Shown piece by piece: positions 17,470 to 25,952 of a stretch of 40,404 nt of DNA (the stretch's first letter is position 1; each line of letters starts with the position of its first letter). Source of the stretch: Gemmatimonadaceae bacterium (lineage in GTDB: Bacteria > Gemmatimonadota > Gemmatimonadetes > Gemmatimonadales > Gemmatimonadaceae); contig JACMPK010000254.1 in NCBI GenBank assembly GCA_014377535.1, forward strand, positions 1-40,404, given 5' to 3'. The notes under the pieces are model-generated. The model was not told the origin of the DNA and ran no database searches. It saw nothing but the letters and a program-made list of their open reading frames with translations. The translations under genes were made by a program, and so were the position numbers.

Positions 17470-18156
17470 GTGCTGCCCCATACCGTCATCCCACTCGGCG
17501 ATCGAGCGCTCACCATCGACTTTCCGGAGCTCGATGGTCGCGCCCCGCGTGACGTGATCCGATCGCTCGACGCACGCCTGCTCGCCAGTGCACACCCCGC
17601 CATCACCGGACGTGTACCCGGCATCGGCACACTCACGCTGCACTACGAGCCGCTGCTCACGTCGTACGAGGCGCTCGTCCGTTTCATTCACGAGACCCTC
17701 GCGTCACTCGTGGTCACACCTGCCGCCGCCACTGACCCAGTGCGCATCCCGGTCTGCTACGGCGGGGAATGCGGTCCTGACCTCGACGAGGTCGCGGCCA
17801 CGCACCGCATCACCGCGGCAGACGTCATCGCCATGCATGCTGCCGGCATCTACACGGTCGCCATGATCGGCTTTCTGCCAGGGTTCCCGTACCTCGAGGG
17901 GCTGGACGCAGCGCTGCACACGCCACGTCGCGCCTCGCCGCGCACGGCGGTGCCGGCCGGCAGCGTCGGTATCGGCGGTGGCAGCACCGGCATCTATCCC
18001 TGCACGTCGCCCGGTGGCTGGCACCTCATCGGTCGTACGCCGCGCGCGCTCTTCGCGCCCACACGCCAGCAACCGGCCCTGTTGCAGCCCGGCGACCGGG
18101 GGCAATTCGTCCCGATCACTCCAGAGCAGCTGCGACAGCAGATGGAACCGCAGTGA
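17470..18156 (+). CDS. pxpB: 5-oxoprolinase subunit PxpB (KipI family)
   Basis: A 228-residue subunit of the ATP-dependent bacterial 5-oxoprolinase PxpABC, which opens 5-oxoproline (pyroglutamate) to glutamate in the cytoplasm. The family signature is strong: 'PLGDRALTIDF' at the N-terminus, 'GYTVAMIGFLPGFPYLEGL'-type block ('MIGFLPGFPYLEGLD'), 'PRTAVPAGSVGIGGGSTGIYP' and 'GGWHLIGRTP'. The best start is GTG at 17470, because known family members begin just before 'PLGDRAL'. An ATG at 17380 would add 30 residues that look like translated promoter. No ribosome site is seen before the GTG. It is first in the pxp operon, and its stop overlaps the pxpC GTG by four bases. Confidence 0.9.
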   Translation: MLPHTVIPLGDRALTIDFPELDGRAPRDVIRSLDARLLASAHPAITGRVPGIGTLTLHYEPLLTSYEALVRFIHETLASLVVTPAAATDPVRIPVCYGGECGPDLDEVAATHRITAADVIAMHAAGIYTVAMIGFLPGFPYLEGLDAALHTPRRASPRTAVPAGSVGIGGGSTGIYPCTSPGGWHLIGRTPRALFAPTRQQPALLQPGDRGQFVPITPEQLRQQMEPQ

Positions 18157-19157
18157 CCATCACGGTCCGTCAGGCGGGTATCCAGACGACGGTGCAGGAT
18201 CTTGGGCGTCCTGGCTGGCAGCATGTCGGCGTGCCGGTCGGCGGCGCGATGGATCTGGTGGCACACCGCATTGCAAACCTGCTGGTCGGCAACCCGGACG
18301 ACGCCGCGGGGCTGGAATGCACACTGGGCGGCGTCGCATTGCAGTTCATGGCACCCGCGCTGGTTGCCGTCGCCGGCCGCCACGTGACGGCATCGCTGGA
18401 CGGAGTAGCAATTCCGGCATGGCAACCATTCCGCGTTGAGGGCGGCGCGCTGCTGGTGGTGCACACAGGGTGCCGCACGTGCATTGCGATCGCTGGCGGC
18501 ATCGACGTGCCCACGGTCCTCGATGCCCGCGGTACATCGCTTCGCGCCGGCTTCGGCGGCTTTCATGGCCGCGCACTCCGGCGTGACGACATCCTGCCCC
18601 TCGGTGCGCCATCATCGCTTGGCAAACGGATGGTCTCGCGGCTCGTAACGCAGGGTCGCATGATCGCCGACTGGGGCGCCGGCCCAGGCCTCCGACCGTC
18701 GTACGCCATGTGCCCCACGGTTCGTATCATCGAGGGACCTGCACTTCGAGGGCTCACCGACGCGTCGCGCGAACGCGTGCTGCATGGCAGCTTTCGCATC
18801 GCACCGGAGTCGGATCGCATGGGCTTCCGACTGCAGGGCCACACGCTCGAACTGACAGCGCCACTGGAGATGCTCTCCGCAGGCGTGACGATCGGCACGA
18901 TCCAGCTGCCCCCCGGCGGCACACCGATCGTGCTCATGGCCGACCGGCAGACGACGGGTGGCTATCCGCGCCTCGGGGAGGTGATCGCGTACGACCTTCC
19001 GCTTCTCGCGCAGCTGCGTCCGGGCGATGAAGTCCGCTTCGAACTCGTCGCGCTCGACGTCGCGCATACCCTCTACCGGCAGCGTGAACATGACATCGCC
19101 CGCGCCCGTCACGCCGTCCAGCTTCGATGCGCCGCCACCGACCGCGATGCGCGTTGA
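18153..19157 (+). CDS. pxpC: 5-oxoprolinase subunit PxpC (biotin-dependent carboxyltransferase family fold)
   Basis: A 334-residue protein matching PxpC/KipA, the second half of the PxpBC complex. Signatures are 'GIQTTVQDLGRPGWQHVGVPVGGAMD' at the start, 'NPDDAAGLECTLGG', 'SDRMGFRLQG' and 'GTIQLPPGGTPIVLMADRQTTGGYPRLGEV'. Some databases label it allophanate hydrolase subunit 2, but the neighbouring pxpA and transporter genes favour 5-oxoproline cleavage. It starts at GTG 18153, overlapping the pxpB stop (GTGA), which points to coupled translation and a stoichiometric complex. The last 20 or so residues overlap the upstream end of the pxpA frame. Confidence 0.92.
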   Translation: MTITVRQAGIQTTVQDLGRPGWQHVGVPVGGAMDLVAHRIANLLVGNPDDAAGLECTLGGVALQFMAPALVAVAGRHVTASLDGVAIPAWQPFRVEGGALLVVHTGCRTCIAIAGGIDVPTVLDARGTSLRAGFGGFHGRALRRDDILPLGAPSSLGKRMVSRLVTQGRMIADWGAGPGLRPSYAMCPTVRIIEGPALRGLTDASRERVLHGSFRIAPESDRMGFRLQGHTLELTAPLEMLSAGVTIGTIQLPPGGTPIVLMADRQTTGGYPRLGEVIAYDLPLLAQLRPGDEVRFELVALDVAHTLYRQREHDIARARHAVQLRCAATDRDAR

Positions 19158-19917
19158 CCTGAATTGCGACATGGGCGAAAGCTTCGGCGCATTCTCAATC
19201 GGCGACGATGCCGGCGTCATGCCATTCGTGTCGTCGATCAACGTGGCCTGCGGCTTTCACGGCGGTGATCCGTCGGTCATGCGCGCCACGGTGCACATGG
19301 CCGCAGCGCATGGCGTCGCGGTCGGTGCACACCCCGGCCTGCCCGACCTCGCAGGGTTCGGGCGACGCGAGCTGGCCGTCACGGCGCAGGAAGCGTACGA
19401 CATGGTGGTCTACCAGGTCGGTGCGTTGCAGGCGGTCACCACGGCGGCAGGCGTCACGCTGCAGCACGTGAAGCCGCACGGTGCGCTCTACAACATGGCC
19501 GCGCGACGTCCTGATCTCGCCAATGCGATCGCGCGCGCCGTGCACGATGTGGACACGCGCCTCGTCCTCGTGGGGCTGTCTGGCAGCGCACTGATCACCG
19601 CCGGCATCACGCAGGGCCTGCGCGTTGCGAGCGAGGTCTTCGCCGACCGCAATTACCTCGCCGATGGTACGCTCGCACCTCGCACGGCGCCGCACGCACT
19701 GATCACCGATGTCGACGTCGCCGCCGCCCGCGTGCTGACGATGGTGAGGCAGCACTGCGTCGTCGCCATCGATGGCACGGACATCCCGATCACGCCCCAC
19801 ACGATCTGCATTCATGGCGACGCACCTCACGCCGCGCGCCTCGCCCAGCGACTTGCCACCACGCTGCGTGCCGCCCGCATTGCGGTGCTGCCACTGGCCG
19901 CTGCGATGCGGACCTGA
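19147..19917 (+). CDS. pxpA: 5-oxoprolinase subunit PxpA (LamB/YcsF family)
   Basis: A 256-residue LamB/YcsF-family protein, the catalytic partner in PxpABC. The N-terminus 'MRVDLNCDMGESFGAF' is the family hallmark. 'INVACGFHGGDPSVM', 'GVAVGAHPGLPD', 'HVKPHGALYN', 'SEVFADRNYLADGTL' and 'ICIHGDAPHA' follow in the usual order. The start at 19147 gives the normal family length and overlaps pxpC by 11 bases. An ATG at 19090 would add 19 residues rich in Pro/Ser with no family match. The gene sits between pxpC and the DUF969 membrane gene, with 24 bases to the latter. Confidence 0.93.
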   Translation: MRVDLNCDMGESFGAFSIGDDAGVMPFVSSINVACGFHGGDPSVMRATVHMAAAHGVAVGAHPGLPDLAGFGRRELAVTAQEAYDMVVYQVGALQAVTTAAGVTLQHVKPHGALYNMAARRPDLANAIARAVHDVDTRLVLVGLSGSALITAGITQGLRVASEVFADRNYLADGTLAPRTAPHALITDVDVAAARVLTMVRQHCVVAIDGTDIPITPHTICIHGDAPHAARLAQRLATTLRAARIAVLPLAAAMRT

Positions 19918-19941
19918 CTCACTTCTCCTGACTGCCCCCGC

Positions 19942-20616
19942 ATGCTCGTCCTGAGTGGACTGCTCGTCGTCGTCCTTGGCTTCGCCTTTCGCGTCAACCC
20001 GCTGCTCGTCGTCACCGTCGCGGGTCTCGTCACCGGGCTCACGGGTGGCCTCGGCTTTCTGAAGACGCTCGCCACGCTCGGGCATGCGTTCACCGAGAGC
20101 CGCTATGTCGCCATCGTCTGGCTGGTGCTGCCGGTGATCGGCCTGCTCGAGCGGGCGGGCCTCAAGGAGCGTGCGCGCGAGGTCGTCACCGGCATGCAGC
20201 GCGCCACCGCGGGACGCGTGCTGCTGGCCTATCTCGCGCTGCGACAGGTGACGGCGGCACTCGGACTCGTGTCACTCGGCGGGCATCCGCAGATGGTGCG
20301 GCCACTCATCGCGCCAATGGCCGAAGGGGCCGCCGAGCGTGACGTGCACGACATCGACGATGCCACGCGCCACCTCGTACGCGCGCACGCCGCCGCCGCG
20401 GACAACATCGGCGTGTTCTTCGGCGAAGACATCTTCATTGCCATCGGCTCCATCCTGCTCATCAAGGGCGTCATGGAGCAGGCAGGAATCATCGTGTTGC
20501 CCACGCGACTCGCGCTGTGGGCCATTCCCACCGCCATCGCGGCATTCGTAGTTCACGGCGCACGCCTGCTGCTGCTCGATCGTCGCCTCGCGGCGCGCAA
20601 CACCCGCGCCGCGTGA
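19942..20616 (+). CDS. DUF969 family membrane protein, probable 5-oxoproline transporter subunit
   Basis: A 224-residue hydrophobic protein with about five or six membrane segments, starting with 'MLVLSGLLVVVLGFAFRVNPLLVV'. The conserved-looking block 'GGHPQMVRPLIAPMAEGAAE' and 'ADNIGVFFGEDIFIAIGSILLIKG' mark DUF969. DUF969 and DUF979 proteins occur as a pair beside pxp genes and are named in family databases as a two-part 5-oxoproline transporter; I am not aware of direct transport data. The gene follows pxpA by 24 bases, and its stop overlaps the next GTG (GTGA). Confidence 0.85.
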   Translation: MLVLSGLLVVVLGFAFRVNPLLVVTVAGLVTGLTGGLGFLKTLATLGHAFTESRYVAIVWLVLPVIGLLERAGLKERAREVVTGMQRATAGRVLLAYLALRQVTAALGLVSLGGHPQMVRPLIAPMAEGAAERDVHDIDDATRHLVRAHAAAADNIGVFFGEDIFIAIGSILLIKGVMEQAGIIVLPTRLALWAIPTAIAAFVVHGARLLLLDRRLAARNTRAA

Positions 20617-21569
20617 TCACGCTCGAGTTCCTGTACCGCCTGATGGGCATCCTGACCGCTGCCGCTGCCCTGATCAACCTGCGCGACCGCACGAACCAAA
20701 ACCGTGTGCCGAACGCATCGTTCTGGGGGCTCTGGTCCGTGTCCTTCCTGTTCGGCTCCTACCTGCCGGACCTGGCCAATGGTGTACTGATCCTGGGCAT
20801 GGTGGCCGTAGCCACGCTGCGCGGTGTGCGCGCCGGCACCGACGACAGCACCACCAGCGCCGAGCGAATCGCGAGTGCACGGCGTTGGGGCAATCGACTC
20901 TTCCTGCCCGCGCTCGCGGTGCCCGTGTTCACGCTCCTCGCGAACGCGACGATCGGGCATCTCACCATCGACGGCACGCCGCTCGTGCAGCCGAAGCAGG
21001 TCACCCTCGTGGCCCTTGGCGTGGCCACACTCGCCTCGCTGGCCATCGGCATGCTGATGCTGCGGCCACCGGCGCGCGCGCCATTCACCGAGGCGCGTCG
21101 GCTGCTCGATGCCGTCGGCTGGGCCGCGATGCTGCCGCAGTTGCTGGCAGCCCTTGGCGCCGTGTTCGCGGCCGCGGGCGTCGGCGCGGCCGTCTCCACG
21201 CTCGCGTCAGCCGCGATCCCCAGCGGTGCGCCGCTGCTGTCAGTGGCCGCGTATACCATTGGCATGGCGCTGCTCACGATGCTCATGGGCAACGCCTTCG
21301 CCGCATTCCCCGTCATGACGCTCGGCATCGCACTGCCGCTGCTGGTGACGGGCATGCATGGCGATCCCACGATCATTGCCGCCATCGGCATGTTGTCGGG
21401 CTTCTGCGGCACACTCATGACGCCGATGGCCGCCAACTTCAACCTCGTGCCCGTCGCGTTGCTCGACCTGCCCGACCGGTACGCCGTCATACGCGTGCAG
21501 GTCCCCACTGCCCTGCTGCTGCTCGTCGTGAACACGGCGCTGCTCTACTTCCTCGCCTTCCCGCGCTGA
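20613..21569 (+). CDS. DUF979 family membrane protein, probable 5-oxoproline transporter subunit
   Basis: A 318-residue integral membrane protein with about nine or ten hydrophobic segments. It starts at GTG 20613 as 'VITLEFLYRLMGILTAAAALINLRDRTN', overlapping the DUF969 stop by four bases. 'ASFWGLWSVSFLFGSYLPDLANG' and 'GMLSGFCGTLMTPMAANFNLVPVALLDL' are DUF979-type blocks, the latter resembling a substrate-site hairpin. Tight coupling with DUF969 supports a heteromeric permease. The open frame back to 20517 lies inside the DUF969 gene and is not used. Confidence 0.86.
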   Translation: MITLEFLYRLMGILTAAAALINLRDRTNQNRVPNASFWGLWSVSFLFGSYLPDLANGVLILGMVAVATLRGVRAGTDDSTTSAERIASARRWGNRLFLPALAVPVFTLLANATIGHLTIDGTPLVQPKQVTLVALGVATLASLAIGMLMLRPPARAPFTEARRLLDAVGWAAMLPQLLAALGAVFAAAGVGAAVSTLASAAIPSGAPLLSVAAYTIGMALLTMLMGNAFAAFPVMTLGIALPLLVTGMHGDPTIIAAIGMLSGFCGTLMTPMAANFNLVPVALLDLPDRYAVIRVQVPTALLLLVVNTALLYFLAFPR

Positions 21570-21574
21570 CCGCG

Positions 21575-22585
21575 ATGCTGCCCAACCTCACCCCGTCGAT
21601 CGCCGCACGCTTCGCCGCGGTCGCGCTGTCGCACGTCACGCGCGAGTTCCCGAACAAGCTCGAACATGTGCTGACTGGTCCCGACGACCTGCAGTCACCA
21701 CGCGCGCTGCATCCGATTTTCTACGGCAGCTTCGATTGGCACTCGTGCGTGCACGGGTACTGGCTGCTGGCGCGACTGCTGCGACGTGTGCCCGACCTGC
21801 CGCAGGCGGCCGAGATCTGCGCCCTGTTCGACGCGCACATCACACCGCGCAACGTGCAAGCCGAAGTGCAGTACCTCGCGCCGGCACATCGCGGCACCTT
21901 CGAGCGGCCGTACGGCTGGGCGTGGGCGCACATGCTCGCCGCCGAGCTGCTGCAGCACGACTCCAACGACGGGCGCCGCTGGTCTGCCACGCTGCAGCCG
22001 CTGGCCGACACGTTCACCGCGCGCTGGCTGGCATTCCTGCCGCGATCCACCTACCCGATCCGCGTCGGCACGCACTACAACACTGCGTTCGCGATCACGC
22101 TCAGCCTCAGCTACGCCGAGCAAAGCGGCAACGCGGCGCTGGACGGCGCATTGCGTGACGCGGCGGCGCGCTGGTACGGGGCCGATGTCGACTGCCAGGC
22201 ATGGGAACCCGGTGGCGACGAGTTTCTCTCGTCGGCGCTCAGCGAGGCGGAGTGCATGCGGCGCGTGCTGCCACCGCCCGCCTTTGCGTCCTGGCTCGCG
22301 TTATTCCTGCCGGACCTCGCGTCGTGCGCGCCACGCACGCTGTTCACGCCGGCCACCGTCAGTGATCGGACCGACGGCAAGATCGCGCACCTCGACGGCC
22401 TGAATTTCAGCCGCGCCTGGTGCTGGCGTCATCTCGCCGGCACGATGTCCGGAAACGATCCGCGCCTGCGTCTGCTGCAGGATGCCGCCGCCCGCCATCT
22501 CGAGGCGAGCCTCCCGCATGTGACCGGCGACTACATGGGCGAGCACTGGCTTGCGACGTTCGCCTTGCTCGCGCTGGACGAGTAG
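21575..22585 (+). CDS. DUF2891 family protein
   Basis: A 336-residue soluble protein, with no signal peptide or membrane segment seen. It matches DUF2891 by 'HPIFYGSFDWHSCVHGYWLLARLLRR', 'RPYGWAWAHMLAAELL', 'YPIRVGTHYNTAFAITLSL' and 'DYMGEHWLATFALLAL'. The Trp/His/Glu-rich motifs suggest an alpha/alpha-barrel enzyme, perhaps acting on a sugar or peptide, but the reaction is unknown. It begins five bases after the DUF979 stop, so it is the last gene of the pxp operon, where a role in pyroglutamyl compound breakdown is conceivable. Its stop is one base from the stop of the convergent pgl gene. Confidence 0.85.
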   Translation: MLPNLTPSIAARFAAVALSHVTREFPNKLEHVLTGPDDLQSPRALHPIFYGSFDWHSCVHGYWLLARLLRRVPDLPQAAEICALFDAHITPRNVQAEVQYLAPAHRGTFERPYGWAWAHMLAAELLQHDSNDGRRWSATLQPLADTFTARWLAFLPRSTYPIRVGTHYNTAFAITLSLSYAEQSGNAALDGALRDAAARWYGADVDCQAWEPGGDEFLSSALSEAECMRRVLPPPAFASWLALFLPDLASCAPRTLFTPATVSDRTDGKIAHLDGLNFSRAWCWRHLAGTMSGNDPRLRLLQDAAARHLEASLPHVTGDYMGEHWLATFALLALDE

Positions 22586-22586
22586 G

Positions 22587-23288
22587 TCAGTCCGGGTCCA
22601 CACACCAGATGGTCTGTCGCTGTCCGCGCAGCAATGAGGCGGGCAGCGACGGGCTGCCGTCCTCCGTGCAGAGCATCATCCGGCGCACGGTCCGCTTGTC
22701 GTCACCCGTGCAGAGCGTCACGGAGTGCAGCGCGGCATTCAGTGCACGCAGCGACAGCGTGATCCGCTGTGCCACGGCGAATGCGGCTGGCGCATGCACG
22801 GCAACCGCCCACCGCCGCTCGCTGGTGATGCTCGCGTCGCCGGGAAAGAGCGACCCCGTGTGACCGTCGGCACCCACGCCGTTCAGCACCACATGAAACT
22901 TTGGCTCCGGCAGCGCCGCCACGAGCGCGTCGTACTCCGACGCGGCAGCCGATGCGTCGATCTCGCCGCGCAGGCGATGCACCTGCGCGGCCGGTATCGC
23001 CACGCGCGACAGCAGCGTCCGGGCAATCATCGCGACGTTGCTGTCCGCGTGCTCGGGCGGCACGCATCGCTCGTCGCCGACGAACACGTGCACGCGCGTC
23101 CAGTCGATGTCGGTGAATGTGCGCAGCATCTCATACACCGCGGTCGGTGTGCGCCCGCCGGCCAGCACGATGCGGCACGCACCATCTGACTCGATTGCCT
23201 CACAGACCAGCGACCGCAGCACGCCCGCTGCCGCCGCCGCGAATTCTCCGGGCGGCAGCCGGTGCACAACGCGCGGCACCAGCGTCAT
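22587..23288 (-). CDS. pgl: 6-phosphogluconolactonase
   Basis: A 233-residue DevB/SOL-type lactonase that hydrolyses 6-phosphogluconolactone to 6-phosphogluconate in the oxidative pentose phosphate pathway. Motifs: 'IVLAGGRTPTAVYEML' (sugar-phosphate site), 'VHVFVGDERCVPPEHADSN' and 'VLNGVGADGHTGSLFPG' with the catalytic His. The ATG at 23288 overlaps the zwf stop (ATGA). The frame extends further upstream inside zwf, but this is an artefact. It is the last gene of gnd-zwf-pgl. Confidence 0.93.
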   Translation of the reverse strand: MTLVPRVVHRLPPGEFAAAAAGVLRSLVCEAIESDGACRIVLAGGRTPTAVYEMLRTFTDIDWTRVHVFVGDERCVPPEHADSNVAMIARTLLSRVAIPAAQVHRLRGEIDASAAASEYDALVAALPEPKFHVVLNGVGADGHTGSLFPGDASITSERRWAVAVHAPAAFAVAQRITLSLRALNAALHSVTLCTGDDKRTVRRMMLCTEDGSPSLPASLLRGQRQTIWCVDPD

Positions 23289-24718
23289 CGCGACGACAGC
23301 TGCGCTGCCTCCATCGGCCCCTCGCTGCCGGCCGGATAGGGCAAGACCCCCACGGCACCATCCAGCAGCGGCGTGTACAGCGTCCACGCGACCTCCACCT
23401 CCTCGGCATGCACGAACAGTGTCTGGTCGCCGCGCAGCACGTCCAGCAGCAACGTCTGGTACGCCTCCGGGATCACGGTGAACGCCTCGGCGTAGCTGAA
23501 ATGCAGCGGCAGCCGCTGCACGCGGAACGGTTCGCCCGGTGCCTTCACGTCGAAGTACAGGCTGAAGCCCTCGTTCGGCTGCAGCGTCATCACCAGCGTG
23601 TTGCGATGCAGCTCGCCCTGCTGCATCTCGCGGAACATCCACACCGGCGCGCGGCGGAATTTCACCTCGATCTCGGTCACGCGCGTGCCCAGCCGCTTCC
23701 CCGTGCGCAGATAGAACGGCACGCCCTGCCAACGCCAATTCTCGATGTGCAGCCGGATCGCGGCGAACGTCTCGGTTCGCGAGTTGCCGGCGACGCCCGG
23801 CTCCTCGCGATAACCCGGCACGTCCATGTCGTCGATGCGCCCAGCGGCATACTGGCCGAGCACCGCATCCGACGGCGCGATCGGCGCGATCGCGCGCAGC
23901 GCCTTGATCTTCTCGGGGCGGGTGGCGGCCGCATCCATCGATCCCGGCACTTCCATGGCCACCAGCGCCAGCAGCTGCGTCAGGTGGCTTTGCACCATGT
24001 CACGCAGCGCCCCGGCGCCCTCGTAGTACTCGGCGCGTCCTTCGACGCCCAGTGCTTCCGACACGGTGATCTGCACGCTCTCGATGTGGTTCCGGTTCCA
24101 GAGATTCTCGAACATCGCATTCGCGAACCGGAACACCATCATGTTCTGCACCGTCTCCTTACCCAGGTAGTGATCAATGCGGTAGACCTGCTCTTCGCCG
24201 AAGTGCGCATGCACCAGCACGTTCAGCTCACGCGACGACCGCAGGTCACGCCCGAACGGCTTCTCGATCACGAGGCGCGTCTCGCCTTCGGACACCGCGA
24301 GCCCCGCATTACCCAGTGCCGCGATTGTTGCGGGGAAGCTGTCCGGGGGCAGCGCCACATAGAACACGCGCACGCCGAACATGCCATGCACGGCCTCCAG
24401 CGCGGCGATCCGCTCGCGCAGCACCACGAAGTCCGCAGACGTGCCTGCACCGATCGTCTGCCCATGCAGGAAAGTCCCGGCCCATGACGCGATGTCGGCC
24501 GCGGGCGCGCTGTCGTCAGTGATTGCAGCGGTCGCGATTGCGCGGAACGCCGCATCGTCGAACGCCGGCTTGCGCGACAAGCCAAGCACCACGCACCCGG
24601 CGGCCGTGCTGCCGTGCACATGCAGCTGGTGCAACGCCGGCAGGATCTTGCGACGCGACAGGTCACCCGATGCGCCGAAGATCACGAAGAGCGACGGCGT
24701 GACAGGAGCGTCGGTCAC
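23285..24718 (-). CDS. zwf: Glucose-6-phosphate 1-dehydrogenase
   Basis: A 477-residue enzyme that oxidises glucose-6-phosphate to 6-phosphogluconolactone, forming NADPH. Cofactor loop 'FGASGDLSRRK' at 14-24, 'IEKPFGRDL' at 151-159, and the substrate/catalytic motif 'RIDHYLGKE' at 180-188 with His183 and Lys187. The 'GALRDMVQSHLTQLL' helix holds the general-base His. Length is normal. The ATG at 24718 overlaps the gnd stop by four bases, and the zwf stop overlaps pgl the same way. It could supply NADPH for the reductases of the pcs-mcr operon about 6 kb away, an inference from cofactor use only. Confidence 0.96.
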   Translation of the reverse strand: MTDAPVTPSLFVIFGASGDLSRRKILPALHQLHVHGSTAAGCVVLGLSRKPAFDDAAFRAIATAAITDDSAPAADIASWAGTFLHGQTIGAGTSADFVVLRERIAALEAVHGMFGVRVFYVALPPDSFPATIAALGNAGLAVSEGETRLVIEKPFGRDLRSSRELNVLVHAHFGEEQVYRIDHYLGKETVQNMMVFRFANAMFENLWNRNHIESVQITVSEALGVEGRAEYYEGAGALRDMVQSHLTQLLALVAMEVPGSMDAAATRPEKIKALRAIAPIAPSDAVLGQYAAGRIDDMDVPGYREEPGVAGNSRTETFAAIRLHIENWRWQGVPFYLRTGKRLGTRVTEIEVKFRRAPVWMFREMQQGELHRNTLVMTLQPNEGFSLYFDVKAPGEPFRVQRLPLHFSYAEAFTVIPEAYQTLLLDVLRGDQTLFVHAEEVEVAWTLYTPLLDGAVGVLPYPAGSEGPMEAAQLSSR

Positions 24719-25629
24719 GGTGTCGGGACCGTCGTGATTGCGTGACCGCCGAACTGGTTCCGCATGGCCGACAGCAGCTTGTCGGCGTACGAGTCGGTGT
24801 CACGCGACCGCAGCCGCTGCAGCAGTGCCAGCGTGATCACCGGTGCCGGCACGTCCAAATCGATCGCTTCCGCGACAGTCCAGCGGCCCTCACCGGAATC
24901 GGAGACGTGCGGCGCGATGCCGGCCATCGTCGGATTCTCCCGCAAGGCCAGCGCCGTGAGATCCAGGAGCCACGAACGCACCACGCTGCCATGTCGCCAC
25001 AGCTCCGCGATCTGCGCCAGGTCCAGCCCCATCTCGGTCTTGTGCTTTAGAATCGAGAAGCCCTCGGCGTACGCCTGCATCATGCCGTACTCGATGCCGT
25101 TGTGGATCATCTTCGTGAAGTGACCGGCCCCGCTCGGACCCACGCGTCCCCACCCGCGATCGGGCGCCGGTGCCAGCGTCGCGAAGATCGGACGCAGCCG
25201 CTCGACGGCGGCCACCTCGCCACCGATCATCAGCGCATAGCCCTCCGTCAGCCCCCAGACGCCACCACTGGTCCCGGCATCCACGAGTGTGATGCCCCGC
25301 GCAGCCAGCAGCTCGCCGCGGCGAATCGTGTCCTTGTAGTTGCTGTTCCCGCCGTCGACGATCGTGTCACCGGGCGACAGCACGGCAGACAGCGCCGCAA
25401 TCGTTTCCTCGGTGGCTGCACCGGACGGCACCATGACCCAGACGGCACGAGGCGCCGCCAACAGCGACACCAGCGCCTCGAGCGACGCAACGCCCGTGGC
25501 ACCCTCCGCCGCGGACGCCGCGGTCGTCACCGGATTCTGGTCGTACACTACCACGGCGTGATTACCCAGAAGGAGGCGGCTCGTCATGCTGGCGCCCATC
25601 CGTCCCAGTCCGACCATGCCCAGCTGCAT
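24715..25629 (-). CDS. gnd: 6-phosphogluconate dehydrogenase, decarboxylating (short form)
   Basis: A 304-residue short-form enzyme that oxidatively decarboxylates 6-phosphogluconate to ribulose-5-phosphate. Rossmann loop 'GMVGLGRMGASM' at 4-15, 'VDGGNSNYKDT' at 91-101, and active-site 'HFTKMIHNGIEYG' with Lys173, Asn177 and Glu180. Long forms have about 470 residues; the roughly 300-residue YqeC/GntZ-like class often prefers NAD+, so coenzyme choice is uncertain. The start at 25629 has AGGA nine bases upstream. It heads the gnd-zwf-pgl operon, where each downstream gene is coupled by an ATGA overlap. Confidence 0.93.
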   Translation of the reverse strand: MQLGMVGLGRMGASMTSRLLLGNHAVVVYDQNPVTTAASAAEGATGVASLEALVSLLAAPRAVWVMVPSGAATEETIAALSAVLSPGDTIVDGGNSNYKDTIRRGELLAARGITLVDAGTSGGVWGLTEGYALMIGGEVAAVERLRPIFATLAPAPDRGWGRVGPSGAGHFTKMIHNGIEYGMMQAYAEGFSILKHKTEMGLDLAQIAELWRHGSVVRSWLLDLTALALRENPTMAGIAPHVSDSGEGRWTVAEAIDLDVPAPVITLALLQRLRSRDTDSYADKLLSAMRNQFGGHAITTVPTP

Positions 25630-25952
25630 TGACTCGTCTTCCTGTTCAAGAGTTGGCGCTGTCCTTCGATCGCGCGTGCTGCCGACGCTCGGTCAAGGCG
25701 GGCACGATCAGCGCTGGATATATATCCCGCTGTCCTTCAGTTGCACTGCCACGGTTGCTGACACGTTTTGCCTCGACAAGATTCCGCGGTGCTGACATGT
25801 CACCAGCCCGACGCGTGCCCCGCACCTCCACTGACCTCGTCCGAGCCAAACTTGCCTGAGCGCCACCTGATCGTGCCTGTCAAGCGTGCCACCCCTGTTG
25901 CGTCCGCCCAGGGCTGCGCGTCTCGCGAGGTGATGCTCTCTATCCACACGTC
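25630..25952. promoter_or_regulatory. Divergent intergenic region upstream of gnd operon and alpha/beta hydrolase
   Basis: A 323-base gap without a credible gene; its short open frames lack family features. It contains a 12-base AT palindrome GGATATATATCC at 25716-25727, in a GC-rich setting, about 87 bases before the gnd start, which may be a -10 region or operator. GCTGTCCTTC occurs twice, at 25658-25667 and 25729-25738. No clear terminator. Confidence 0.4.
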
